This document shows positions 33,834-41,702 of a stretch of 64,000 nt of DNA, one piece after another (positions within the stretch are counted from its first letter, which is position 1; the number at the start of each line of letters is the position of its first letter). Below the pieces are notes generated by a model that was given only the letters and a program-made list of their open reading frames with translations, was not told the origin of the DNA and made no database searches. Origin of the DNA: Rhodoligotrophos appendicifer (GTDB lineage Bacteria > Pseudomonadota > Alphaproteobacteria > Rhizobiales > Im1); NCBI RefSeq assembly GCF_007474605.1, contig NZ_VHKL01000005.1, positions 124,001-188,000 of the forward strand, read 5' to 3'. A program made the position numbers and the translations under genes.

Positions 33834-35338
33834 GCATCGCCGATCAACTCTCGATCGAGGCGCGGTCGCGGAAGTTCGGGGCCTCCGAAGGCGACGGCAT
33901 CGTTCGCTGTGACGCATGCCCGATCCTCTGTCGAATCCGTCCCGGCCGCCAGGGCGCCTGCGCCCGCTATGCCAATGAAGGCGGCCATCTCATCCGGGTC
34001 GATCCGGTGGTCCTGATGGAACGCACTTTGGAAGGCGAGGGCAAGCTTGTCGCCTTTGCCGGCGGCACCTGGGATGGGCATCCGCTGGATCCCTCGCGCA
34101 CCTTCGTCACCGGCATCGGCGCCGGCACCACCTATCCCGACTATAAGCCCGCCCCCTTCATCGTCTCATCCGAACATGAGGGGGTGGACACCGTGACCGT
34201 CGTTACCGAAGGGATCTTCAGCTATTGCGGCGTCAAGGTGAAGATCGATACCGACCGCCATCTCGGTCCCGAGACGGCGGCGATCCGCGTCGACGGCGAA
34301 CAGGTGGGCCATGTCACCACGGCCGAATACGGCTCCCAGATGCTGTCCATCGGCGGTGTCCGCCATTTGACGGGTGGCTCGAAGAAGGAGGGCCGCGTCA
34401 CCTGCGAGACCATGCTCCAGCTCTGCGCCGGTGCCCCTGTGACCATGACCATCGATGGCGGCCATGAGGTGGTCGTCGAAGCCGGCCGCCCGCCTGTGGT
34501 GGACGGCAAGCCCGAGCAGCGGATGCGCGTCGGCTGCGGCTCGGCGACCGTGGGCATCTTCGCCCAGCAATGGTTCGGCCATGTGGACGAGGTGATCGTG
34601 CTCGATGACCACATTACCGGCGTGTTGACGGAGCACCAGGCCGGTCGGGTGCTGGAAATGCCCCATGCGGGCATCGGCGTGCGCGGGCGGAGATCGACCC
34701 CGGGACGGTATTTTCAGGTCGCCAATCCAGGTCTCGGCTGGGGCGGTACCGACATCACCGACCCCCTGTCGGTCATCCAGAAGATCGACCCCAAATATGC
34801 CTGGCCTGGCCTGCGCTTGCTCCTGACCTCGACCACCGGTGAGGACGCGCTCTATTGTGTGCTCGACGAAAATCTCGTGCCGGTGCCCGCCGAAATTCCG
34901 GAGCCGGTGCGCAAGGTGGTCGACCGCATCGGCGAGAACTGTGAGCCTTCGCTGTCCACGGTCCTGTTCATGGCGGGGGCGGGAGGTTCCCTCCGTGCCG
35001 GCGTCACGGAGGATCCCGTGCGCCTCACCCGTTCGGTCGCCAAGGGCGAGACGAAGGTCTCCATGGGCGGTGCCCCGGTCTATGTCTGGCCGGGCGGCGG
35101 CATCACGGTCATGGTCGACGTGACCCGCATGCCGAAGGGCTCCTTCGGCTATGTTCCGACCCCGGCCCTCGTGGCGCCGATCGAATTCACCTTGCCGCGG
35201 AGCCTCTATCTGGCACTGGGCGGACACGGAGGCGACATCGTCTCAGCCAGTGATCTCCTGGCGGCACTTCCGCCCGAGACGCGGATCGACCCCTGGCCGG
35301 AGCGCAATCCCTGGCCGTTCGGGCGCTCCGCCTCATGA
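33830..35338 (+). CDS. 6-hydroxynicotinate reductase-like iron-sulfur protein
   Basis: 502 residues. Four cysteines near the N-terminus, C27, C30, C34 and C44, in a CxxCxxxCx9C arrangement, suit an Fe-S cluster. The remainder matches, to my recognition, proteins annotated as 6-hydroxynicotinate reductase, the ferredoxin-type enzyme of nicotinate fermentation that reduces 6-hydroxynicotinate to 1,4,5,6-tetrahydro-6-oxonicotinate. Conserved blocks include SSEHEGVDTVTVVTEG, MRVGCGSATVGIFAQQW and VYVWPGGGITVMVDV. The gene overlaps the hydroxylase gene and the MarR gene by four bases each. The family assignment comes from recollection, not a search; other roles for this poorly studied family are possible. 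Confidence 0.68.
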   Translation: MSIADQLSIEARSRKFGASEGDGIVRCDACPILCRIRPGRQGACARYANEGGHLIRVDPVVLMERTLEGEGKLVAFAGGTWDGHPLDPSRTFVTGIGAGTTYPDYKPAPFIVSSEHEGVDTVTVVTEGIFSYCGVKVKIDTDRHLGPETAAIRVDGEQVGHVTTAEYGSQMLSIGGVRHLTGGSKKEGRVTCETMLQLCAGAPVTMTIDGGHEVVVEAGRPPVVDGKPEQRMRVGCGSATVGIFAQQWFGHVDEVIVLDDHITGVLTEHQAGRVLEMPHAGIGVRGRRSTPGRYFQVANPGLGWGGTDITDPLSVIQKIDPKYAWPGLRLLLTSTTGEDALYCVLDENLVPVPAEIPEPVRKVVDRIGENCEPSLSTVLFMAGAGGSLRAGVTEDPVRLTRSVAKGETKVSMGGAPVYVWPGGGITVMVDVTRMPKGSFGYVPTPALVAPIEFTLPRSLYLALGGHGGDIVSASDLLAALPPETRIDPWPERNPWPFGRSAS

Positions 35339-35793
35339 ACCGCCCGGCACAGGCGCGCAAGCCGGAGCTTTCACCGGCCGATGCCTACCGGCTGGAGGAT
35401 CAGGTGGGCTTCGTCATCCGCCGCGTGCACCAGCGGGCGACCGGCATCTTCAACGAGGTGATGGCCGAGTTCGGGGTGACGCCGACGCAGCTTGCTGCCC
35501 TCGCCAAGCTTCATGACGTCGGCAGCGTGTCGCAAAACGAGCTGGGCCGCCTGACGGCCATGGATCCCGCGACCATTGCCGGGGTGGTGAGCCGCCTCGT
35601 CAAGCGGGGCTTCGTGGTCGCCTCCGCCGATGCCAGCGACGGCCGGCTTCTGATTCTGGAGCTCACGCCGGAGGGGCACCAGGCGATACTGGCCATGAAG
35701 GCGGTGGGCGCAGACGTCTCGCTGAGGACGCTCGAGCCCTTGACCGCTACAGAGTCGCAGATGTTGCTGACCCTCCTGCGCAAGCTGGAATAG
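35335..35793 (+). CDS. MarR-family transcriptional regulator
   Basis: 152 residues, winged helix-turn-helix of the MarR family. The recognition region is SQNELGRLTAMDPATIAGVVSRLVKRGFV (about residues 65-95) with the wing VASADASDGRLLILELTPEGHQ. The flanking helices form the dimer interface. The gene is inside the operon, coupled to the reductase gene by ATGA and followed 3 bases later by the UPF0280 gene. MarR proteins usually bind small aromatic ligands, which fits control by a pyridine-type intermediate; a candidate operator is the palindrome at 26321-26336. Confidence 0.92.
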   Translation: MNRPAQARKPELSPADAYRLEDQVGFVIRRVHQRATGIFNEVMAEFGVTPTQLAALAKLHDVGSVSQNELGRLTAMDPATIAGVVSRLVKRGFVVASADASDGRLLILELTPEGHQAILAMKAVGADVSLRTLEPLTATESQMLLTLLRKLE

Positions 35794-35796
35794 GAG

Positions 35797-36666
35797 ATGG
35801 TCTTTCCGCCCCCGACGATCCAGGGCCTCTCCGGTGACCGCCTGCATCTGTCGCAAGGACCCATCGATGTCGTGCTGAAGGCCGAGGGCGAGAGGGAGGC
35901 CGTGCAATGCGCCTATGCCGCCGGGGTGGATCGGTTTTCCACGATCCTGGCCGAACTCTGTGCCGAGTTGCCAGTCTTGCGACGGGCTCACGGTACAGGT
36001 CCCCGCCCGCAGAGCCCCGTGGGGCGCCGGATGGCGGCGGCGTGCGATCCCTTTGCCGATGTCTTTCTCACGCCCATGGCGGCGGTGGCCGGTGCGGTGG
36101 CCGATGAAGTGTTGGAGGTCATGCGGGCAGCGGCCCCTCTCACCCGTGCCTATGTGAACGATGGCGGCGACATCGCGCTCTTCTGCGCACCCGGTGAGAG
36201 CGTGCGCCTCGGCATTGCCGGCGATTTCAGCCGATCCGGCATCCCTTCGATCAACGGTGCTCTCGACCTTCGCCACGAATATGGCATCGGCGGTGTCGCG
36301 ACCTCCGGCGCCAGGGGACGGTCCCTGTCTTTGGGCATTGCCGACAGCGTGACCGTGCTCGCAGCAGACGCCGCCACAGCCGATGTGGCAGCGACCCTGA
36401 TTGCCAACGCCGTCGATCTGGATCACGCGGAAATCGAGCGCCGGCCGGCGGTGGAGCTCGATCCTGACAGCGATCTTGGCACGCGGCTGGTGACGGTCCA
36501 TGTCCCGCCGCTGGATCGGCATCTCGTCAAACGGGCCTTGGAGTGCGGAGTTGAGCGAGCGCACGAGCTCGAGCGTCGCGGCCTGATCCTCGCTGCAGCA
36601 ATGATGTTGCAGGGCGAGGTCGCGAGCCTTGGACCTTTGCCCGCCCTCCGGCAGATGGCCTCGTAA
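35797..36666 (+). CDS. UPF0280 (ApbE-like fold) protein
   Basis: 289 residues matching the UPF0280 family, related in fold to ApbE, the FAD:protein FMN transferase. Landmarks are SPVGRRMAAACDPFADVFLTPMAAVAGAVADEV (about 75-105), AYVNDGGDIALF (about 120), GVATSGARGRSLSLGIADSVTVLA (about 175-200) and DLGTRLVTVHV. Biochemical function of the family is not established. It ends the operon, immediately after the MarR gene, so it may help mature or assist the Fe-S or flavin enzymes of the pathway; this is inference. The adjacent gene, pncA, is convergent. Confidence 0.8.
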   Translation: MVFPPPTIQGLSGDRLHLSQGPIDVVLKAEGEREAVQCAYAAGVDRFSTILAELCAELPVLRRAHGTGPRPQSPVGRRMAAACDPFADVFLTPMAAVAGAVADEVLEVMRAAAPLTRAYVNDGGDIALFCAPGESVRLGIAGDFSRSGIPSINGALDLRHEYGIGGVATSGARGRSLSLGIADSVTVLAADAATADVAATLIANAVDLDHAEIERRPAVELDPDSDLGTRLVTVHVPPLDRHLVKRALECGVERAHELERRGLILAAAMMLQGEVASLGPLPALRQMAS

Positions 36667-36686
36667 GGCAGGCTTGTCGACCGACC

Positions 36687-37316
36687 TTAGACGGTCGAGA
36701 TATCGACCAGCGCGACCCCGGCATCGCGCATCTGGCGCTCGGCCTCCGAAAGCGATCCGTTGAGATCGATATGCCGGCAGGCATTCATCGCAACCGTCGT
36801 CTTGAACCCGAGCCGGGCAGCATCCAGCGCCGAATAGGCGACGCAGAAATCCGTGGCGAGGCCGGTCAACAGGAGCTCCGTCAAGCCCCGCTCATGCAGA
36901 TAGCCTGCTAGCCCGGTGGTCGTCTTGTGGTCGTTCTCGAAAAAGGCCGAATAGCTGTCCACGTGCTTGCGCGAGCCCTTGCGGATGATGACTTGCGCCT
37001 CCTGATGCAGGAGTTCCTCGTGGAACTCGGCGCCTGGGGTGCCTTGCACGCAATGGTCCGGCCACAGGGTCTGCGGGCCGTAATGCATCTCATGGGTGGA
37101 GAAGGGATCCGCCCCCGGCTGGGTCGATGCAAAGCTCGAATGATCCGCCGGATGCCAATCTTGTGTGAGCACCACATTGTCGAAGTTGCGAATCAGCCGG
37201 TTGATCGGATCGATCACCTCGTGGCCGGCCGGAACGGCGAGTGCGCCGCCGGGGCAGAAATCATTCTGCACATCGATGACGATCAGGGCCGTGGTCTCGG
37301 GAGTGAAGCGTCTCAT
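36687..37316 (-). CDS. pncA: Nicotinamidase
   Basis: 209 residues, isochorismatase-like fold, deaminating nicotinamide to nicotinate. Catalytic residues are D15 (VIDVQNDF), K113 (IRKGSRKHVDSYS) and C158 (TDFCVAYS). The metal site D53, H55, H59 is in DWHPADHSSF. Length and motifs match bacterial PncA. It lies convergent to the UPF0280 gene, with 20 bases between the stops. It may serve NAD salvage generally, but its position beside a nicotinate-ring-type degradation operon makes it a possible feeder for that pathway. Confidence 0.94.
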   Translation of the reverse strand: MRRFTPETTALIVIDVQNDFCPGGALAVPAGHEVIDPINRLIRNFDNVVLTQDWHPADHSSFASTQPGADPFSTHEMHYGPQTLWPDHCVQGTPGAEFHEELLHQEAQVIIRKGSRKHVDSYSAFFENDHKTTTGLAGYLHERGLTELLLTGLATDFCVAYSALDAARLGFKTTVAMNACRHIDLNGSLSEAERQMRDAGVALVDISTV

Positions 37317-37441
37317 GGCTGCTCGCGCTTTGCAGTGATGGGCCGGAACTATAGCGGCCGACCGTGCCGCACGCCACGGTGATCGGCATTTCCCGCGACC
37401 CTGCTATGACGTGATTGCCTCTAGCCCCGGCTGCTGGACAG

Positions 37442-38746
37442 ATGATACCAAACGTCATTGCGTTGCAGCATACACATGTCTGGATCAGTGCGACCGTGAC
37501 GGATTTGTTGAGATCGACCGCCATCACGGGGCAGGAGCGCCGGGCGAGTGGAGTGGTCATCGCCTTGGCGGGGGCGACTTCGCTGGCCGTATCAGTGGGC
37601 ATCGGCCGCTTTGCCTTCACCCCCATCCTGCCGATGATGCTGCATGAAGGATCCCTCGACCTCACTTTCGCCAGTTGGCTGGCGACCGTCAATTACGTGG
37701 GATATCTGATCGGCGCCCTTCTCTGCATGGTTGTCCCGCGGAGGTGGCCCTCTGTCCGGATGATCAAGGGCGGCCTGATCGTGACCATCCTCTGCACCGC
37801 CGGAATGGCGCTGCATCTGCCCCAGCTCTGGCTGGTCCTGCGGTTCTTCGCCGGGATTACCAGCGCCATCGTGTTTGTGTACACATCCGGCTGGTGTCTC
37901 GCTCGGCTGTCACGTCTCGGCCGCGTTCATGTGGGCGCCATTATCTATACGGGGCCTGGCATGGGCATCGCATTGCCCGGCTTGGCGGCCATGGCCATGG
38001 TGGCCTATGGGGTTTCGGCCTCCCATGCGTGGATCAGCTTTTCCAGTCTGGCGGTCCTTCTGAGCGCCGGCATCTGGCAGGTCTTCACGGGTCCGGATTT
38101 CGTCGTCGCCCCGGCCGCACAGCCCCTCGATCCTGCGCCGGGCCAGCAGCAGCAGCCGGATGCCGGCGGCTCGGCCGAGATGTCGATGTTTTCGTTCACC
38201 TATGGTCTGGCGGGCTTTGGCTACATCATCACGGCGACGTTCCTGCCGGTGATCGCGCGTGAGGCGCTGCCCGAATCCCTGTGGCTCGATTTTTTCTGGC
38301 CCGTCCTCGGACTGGGTGTCATTACCGGCGCCTTGCTCAGCGGCAAGATCCCGCCGCGCGCCGATCCGCGCCACGTGCTGGCGGGCTGGTATCTGGTGCA
38401 GGCCTCAGGCGTGATGATCAGCCTGCTGTTCCCCACCGTCCCTGGTTTCATCATCGGCAGCTTCATGGTCGGGATGCCGTTGACGGCCGTCGGCTTCGTG
38501 GCCATGCAGGATGTACGCCGTCTGCGGCCGCATCATGCCGCGCGCTTCATGGCGCTGCTGACGGCGACCTTTGGGATTGGCCAGATCATCGGGCCGCCCA
38601 TCGCGGCCTTTCTGCTCTCCCATTCGGCCAGCCATGCCGAGGGATTCGCCTGGGCCCTCGGCCTGGCGGCAGGATCGCTGTTTCTCGGCATCCTTTTATA
38701 CATCGCCATGAGCCTGCTCTGGCCCATCCGACGTCCCGCGCATTAG
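37442..38746 (+). CDS. YbfB/YjiJ-family MFS transporter
   Basis: 434 residues, 12-helix major facilitator of the YbfB/YjiJ group. The first helix begins near GVVIALAGATSLAVSVGIGRFAFTPILPMML, whose GIGRFAFTPILPMM is the family signature; YTGPGMGIALPG and GPPIAAFLL lie in later helices. A charged cytoplasmic loop with GQQQQPDAGG occurs in the middle. The start is uncertain: ATG 37442 is used here, but the GTG at 37496 and an upstream start at 37415 are in frame. No regulator or catabolic gene is coupled to it, and substrates of this family are not well known. Confidence 0.84.
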   Translation: MIPNVIALQHTHVWISATVTDLLRSTAITGQERRASGVVIALAGATSLAVSVGIGRFAFTPILPMMLHEGSLDLTFASWLATVNYVGYLIGALLCMVVPRRWPSVRMIKGGLIVTILCTAGMALHLPQLWLVLRFFAGITSAIVFVYTSGWCLARLSRLGRVHVGAIIYTGPGMGIALPGLAAMAMVAYGVSASHAWISFSSLAVLLSAGIWQVFTGPDFVVAPAAQPLDPAPGQQQQPDAGGSAEMSMFSFTYGLAGFGYIITATFLPVIAREALPESLWLDFFWPVLGLGVITGALLSGKIPPRADPRHVLAGWYLVQASGVMISLLFPTVPGFIIGSFMVGMPLTAVGFVAMQDVRRLRPHHAARFMALLTATFGIGQIIGPPIAAFLLSHSASHAEGFAWALGLAAGSLFLGILLYIAMSLLWPIRRPAH

Positions 38747-38771
38747 AAACGCGCCGGCAAACAGCGCATTC

Positions 38772-39758
38772 TCACACCGCAACGGCGACCACGGCGAGAC
38801 AGTCTCCGGTCTTCACCAGGCCCGGATAATGCCGCCCGGCGAGGATGCCGGTCAGGGAGGACAGATAAGGCGTGGAAACAACGCCGGTCCGCGCCGTGGA
38901 GTGGATCCGGGCGATCATCTGGCCGGCCTGGATGGGATCGCCGAGATCGACGCAGAACTCCACCATGCCGTCATCCTGGGCGAAGGTGAAGCAGCCGTCG
39001 GGCATGTCGAGGAGGACCGTGTCTGAGCGCTCGATCTCGCCCGTCAGGATGCCGGCATGGATAAGCAGGTTGCGCACCCCGCGCTTGGCGACCCCGGCGG
39101 AACGCGCCGTCGACGTACCACCGCCACGCAACTCCGTGGTGACGAAGGTCTTGCCCATCTCTTCGGCCGCCGTGTCATACATCCCCACTGCATCGATTTC
39201 GACCATGCGCATGCTGTAGGGCGCGTTGAACGCGGTCATGGCAGCCATGCAGGCCGCCTCCTGGTCTTTGTCGGGCAGGATATGGGCGGCTGCGAAGGGT
39301 ACGAAATCGAGCGTCTTGCCGCCTGAATGGAAGTCGAGGACGATGTCGGCCATGGGCAGGAGGTAGCGCTGGAAATAATCCGCGATCTTCTCCGTGACCG
39401 TCCCGTCCGGCCGCCCCGGAAAGGAGCGGTTCATGTTGCCCTTGTCGATGGGCGATGTCCGCGTTCCCGCCTGGAAGGCCGGATAGTTGAAGGCGGGCAC
39501 GATGATGATGCGCCCCGAGACCTGCTCCGGCGTCACGCTGGCTGCCAGGTCGTAGAGGGCGATCGGTCCCTCATATTCGTCCCCGTGATTGGCGCCGGTG
39601 AGCAGGGCCGTTGGCCCTGCCCCCCGCTTGATCACGCAGATCGGGATCATCACCGAGCCCCAGGCCGAATCGTCGCGGGAATAGGGCAGGCGCAGATGGC
39701 CATGCTGAATGCCATCGGCCTCGAAATCGACGCCCGCGGCGATCGGATTGGCTTTCAT
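38772..39758 (-). CDS. doeB: N-acetyl-diaminobutyrate deacetylase of ectoine degradation
   Basis: 328 residues of the succinylglutamate desuccinylase/aspartoacylase (M14) group. Zinc ligands H58 and E61 are in GANHGDEYEGP and a later His is in DFHSGG. The start HLRLPYSRDDSAWGSVMIP and the family length match DoeB, which deacetylates N-acetyl-L-2,4-diaminobutyrate made from ectoine. It follows doeA by 10 bases, the standard pair. I chose ATG 39758, 7 bases after a GAGGA. Without doeA, sequence alone would give only an aspartoacylase-type deacylase. Confidence 0.87.
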   Translation of the reverse strand: MKANPIAAGVDFEADGIQHGHLRLPYSRDDSAWGSVMIPICVIKRGAGPTALLTGANHGDEYEGPIALYDLAASVTPEQVSGRIIIVPAFNYPAFQAGTRTSPIDKGNMNRSFPGRPDGTVTEKIADYFQRYLLPMADIVLDFHSGGKTLDFVPFAAAHILPDKDQEAACMAAMTAFNAPYSMRMVEIDAVGMYDTAAEEMGKTFVTTELRGGGTSTARSAGVAKRGVRNLLIHAGILTGEIERSDTVLLDMPDGCFTFAQDDGMVEFCVDLGDPIQAGQMIARIHSTARTGVVSTPYLSSLTGILAGRHYPGLVKTGDCLAVVAVAV

Positions 39759-39768
39759 GGAGCTGTCC

Positions 39769-40950
39769 TCAGGCCTTGACGAAGAGCTTGCGCGGCGTCT
39801 TGCACAGGGTTTCGCAGCCGGTCTCGGTAATGAGGAACGGCTCGGTGATCTCGATCCCCCCGTCATCGAGCCAGAGGGCCGGCATGAAATGGAAGATCAT
39901 GCCCGGCTTCAGCTCGGACATGTCGCCCGGACGCAGGCTCATGGTGCGCTCGCCCCAGTCCGGCGGATAGGACAGACCGATGGAGTAGCCCACGCGGCTC
40001 TCCTTGTCGAAGCCGTGCCGTCTCAGCGTGTCATAAAAGGCCTTGGCGATGTCCTCGCAGCGATTGCCCGGCTTGGCGGCGCCCAGCCCGGCTTCGGTCG
40101 CCTCCAGCACGGCGGCCTCGGCATCGAGATATTTCTGTGGCGCCTTGCCGAGGAACACCGTGCGCGACTGCGGGCACTGGTAGCGCTTATAAGCCCCGGC
40201 GATCTCGAAGAAGGTCCCTTCGCCGGACTTCATCGGCTTGTCGTTCCAGGTCAGATGCGGTGCGGTCGCCTCCATGCCCGACGGCAGCATCGGCACGATG
40301 GCCGGATAATCGCCGCCATGGCCGTCGGCGCCGATGATCCCGGTCTTGTAGATCTCGGCCACCAGCTCGTTCTTTTTCATGCCGGGCTCGATCACCTCGA
40401 CGATGCGGGCATGCATCGTCTCCACGATCCGGGCGGCGCGGCGCATATACTCGATTTCGCGCGGGCTCTTGATGGAGCGCTGCCAGTTGACCAGGCCGTT
40501 GGCATCCTTGAAGGTCGCGCCCTTCAGATGCTGCGTGAGCGAAGCATAGGCAGCGGCGGTGAAATAATAATTGTCCATCTCCACGCCGATGGTGCCTTTG
40601 GCCCAGCCGCGTTCCTCGATCAGTCCCGACAGGTGGTCCATCGGATGCCGCTCGGTGGATTGCACATAGATGTCGGGATAGCCGACGATGTTGGCATGAT
40701 CCAGGAACACCGTGAGCTTGGCGCCGAAGGAATCCATGAAGCGGCCCCACCAGACCGGCTCGCCCTCGCGGCTGAGCAGCACGGCCTGATGGACGTAGAA
40801 GGACCAGCCGTCATAGCCGGTCAGCCAGCTCATGTTGGAGGGATCGGTGACGATCATCAGATCGATGCCGGCCTTCTCCATGGCCGCACGCGTCTTGGCG
40901 ATCCGAGCCTCATACTCGGATCTGTCGAAATTGAGTTCAACCACGCCCAT
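39769..40950 (-). CDS. doeA: Ectoine hydrolase (M24 fold)
   Basis: 393-residue pita-bread protein related to creatinase and prolidase. The N-terminal domain contains MSWLTGYDGWSFYVHQAVLL, characteristic of DoeA, and the C-terminal M24 domain from about residue 165 includes GADGHGGDYPAI and GYSIGLSYPPDWGE. Several metal ligands of typical M24 peptidases are replaced (for example FEIAGAYKRY where an Asp is expected), as in creatinase and ectoine hydrolase. It hydrolyses ectoine to acetyl-diaminobutyrate. The GGGGAG is 8 bases before ATG 40950; a longer start at 40995 is less likely. The Rid-family gene upstream ends 45 bases away. Confidence 0.88.
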   Translation of the reverse strand: MGVVELNFDRSEYEARIAKTRAAMEKAGIDLMIVTDPSNMSWLTGYDGWSFYVHQAVLLSREGEPVWWGRFMDSFGAKLTVFLDHANIVGYPDIYVQSTERHPMDHLSGLIEERGWAKGTIGVEMDNYYFTAAAYASLTQHLKGATFKDANGLVNWQRSIKSPREIEYMRRAARIVETMHARIVEVIEPGMKKNELVAEIYKTGIIGADGHGGDYPAIVPMLPSGMEATAPHLTWNDKPMKSGEGTFFEIAGAYKRYQCPQSRTVFLGKAPQKYLDAEAAVLEATEAGLGAAKPGNRCEDIAKAFYDTLRRHGFDKESRVGYSIGLSYPPDWGERTMSLRPGDMSELKPGMIFHFMPALWLDDGGIEITEPFLITETGCETLCKTPRKLFVKA

Positions 40951-40995
40951 TCTTGTACTCCCCTTGATGAATCGCGAGTCGGGACTGGAGGCCAT

Positions 40996-41481
40996 TCAGC
41001 GGACGGCAACCGTCATCCAGGTCTCGAAACAGTAATTATCCGCAAGTGACATGACCCCGATCGTGGCGCGCGGTCCGACACCGATCTCGTCACCGAACAC
41101 GTCTGCAAAGAGGTCGGTGAGCCCGCTCGCGACCTTGTGCGGTTCGATGAAGCCTGGTGCCGAGGCGACGAAGCAGAGCGACCGCACGAGCCCGGTCACC
41201 CGGTCGAGATCGCCGATGGCATCCTTGATGCCGGCAAGGCAGTGCAGGCCGGTGAGGCGGGCCGCCTGATACCCCTCCTCGATGCTGACATCCTGGCCGA
41301 GCACGCCCGGATACAGGACTTTGCCGTCTCGCATCCCGGCCGTGTGCCCCGACAGGAACAGGATGTCGCCGGAGCGGTAATAGGGTTTCATCTTCCCGTA
41401 TTTCTGCCCGTAATAGTCCTTTTGGTCGGCCGTCTGCATGGGCAGCTCGATGCCGAGCTCTTTTAGTCTCTCTTCGATCAC
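40996..41481 (-). CDS. RidA/YjgF-family protein of the ectoine cluster
   Basis: 161 residues. The YjgF/Rid fold signature is YRSGDILFLSGHTAG, followed by YQAARLTGLHCLAGIKDAIGDLDRVTGLVRSLCFVAS, and the C-terminus RATIGVMSLADNYCFETWMTVAVR carries the usual Glu. Rid proteins hydrolyse reactive imines or enamines; the N-terminal extension of about 30 residues makes it longer than the 130-residue RidA archetype. It starts at a GTG with AAGGA 7 bases upstream and lies upstream of doeA on the same strand, suggesting use in the same pathway. Confidence 0.84.
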   Translation of the reverse strand: MIEERLKELGIELPMQTADQKDYYGQKYGKMKPYYRSGDILFLSGHTAGMRDGKVLYPGVLGQDVSIEEGYQAARLTGLHCLAGIKDAIGDLDRVTGLVRSLCFVASAPGFIEPHKVASGLTDLFADVFGDEIGVGPRATIGVMSLADNYCFETWMTVAVR

Positions 41482-41702
41482 GAATTGGTCCTTCGATGCG
41501 GCCGGGGCTTAACGGAGCGTGGGAAACCATGCATAGAGTGCGGCCTCCTGACAAGCGCCAGTCGTATAGGGACGGTCGATTGCGTCGGCACTGCCGCATG
41601 AGCGGCGCAGGCCCCTGCATCGGCAGGCAGGGCTCACATTCGACATGATGCAGTGTCAAGACGGGCAGCTGCAGGGCGAGCAGGGTTGAGGGAGAAGGGT
41701 TT

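Noticed and set aside
36677-36698. Hairpin TCGACCG/CGGTCGA between the UPF0280 and pncA genes as a terminator
   Set aside because: The stem is seven bases but the loop is eight bases and no T-run follows on either strand; it also overlaps the pncA stop.
38746-38829. Possible second MFS or export gene fragment after the YbfB-type transporter
   Set aside because: Only shadow frames remain; the next real feature is the end of doeB on the other strand.
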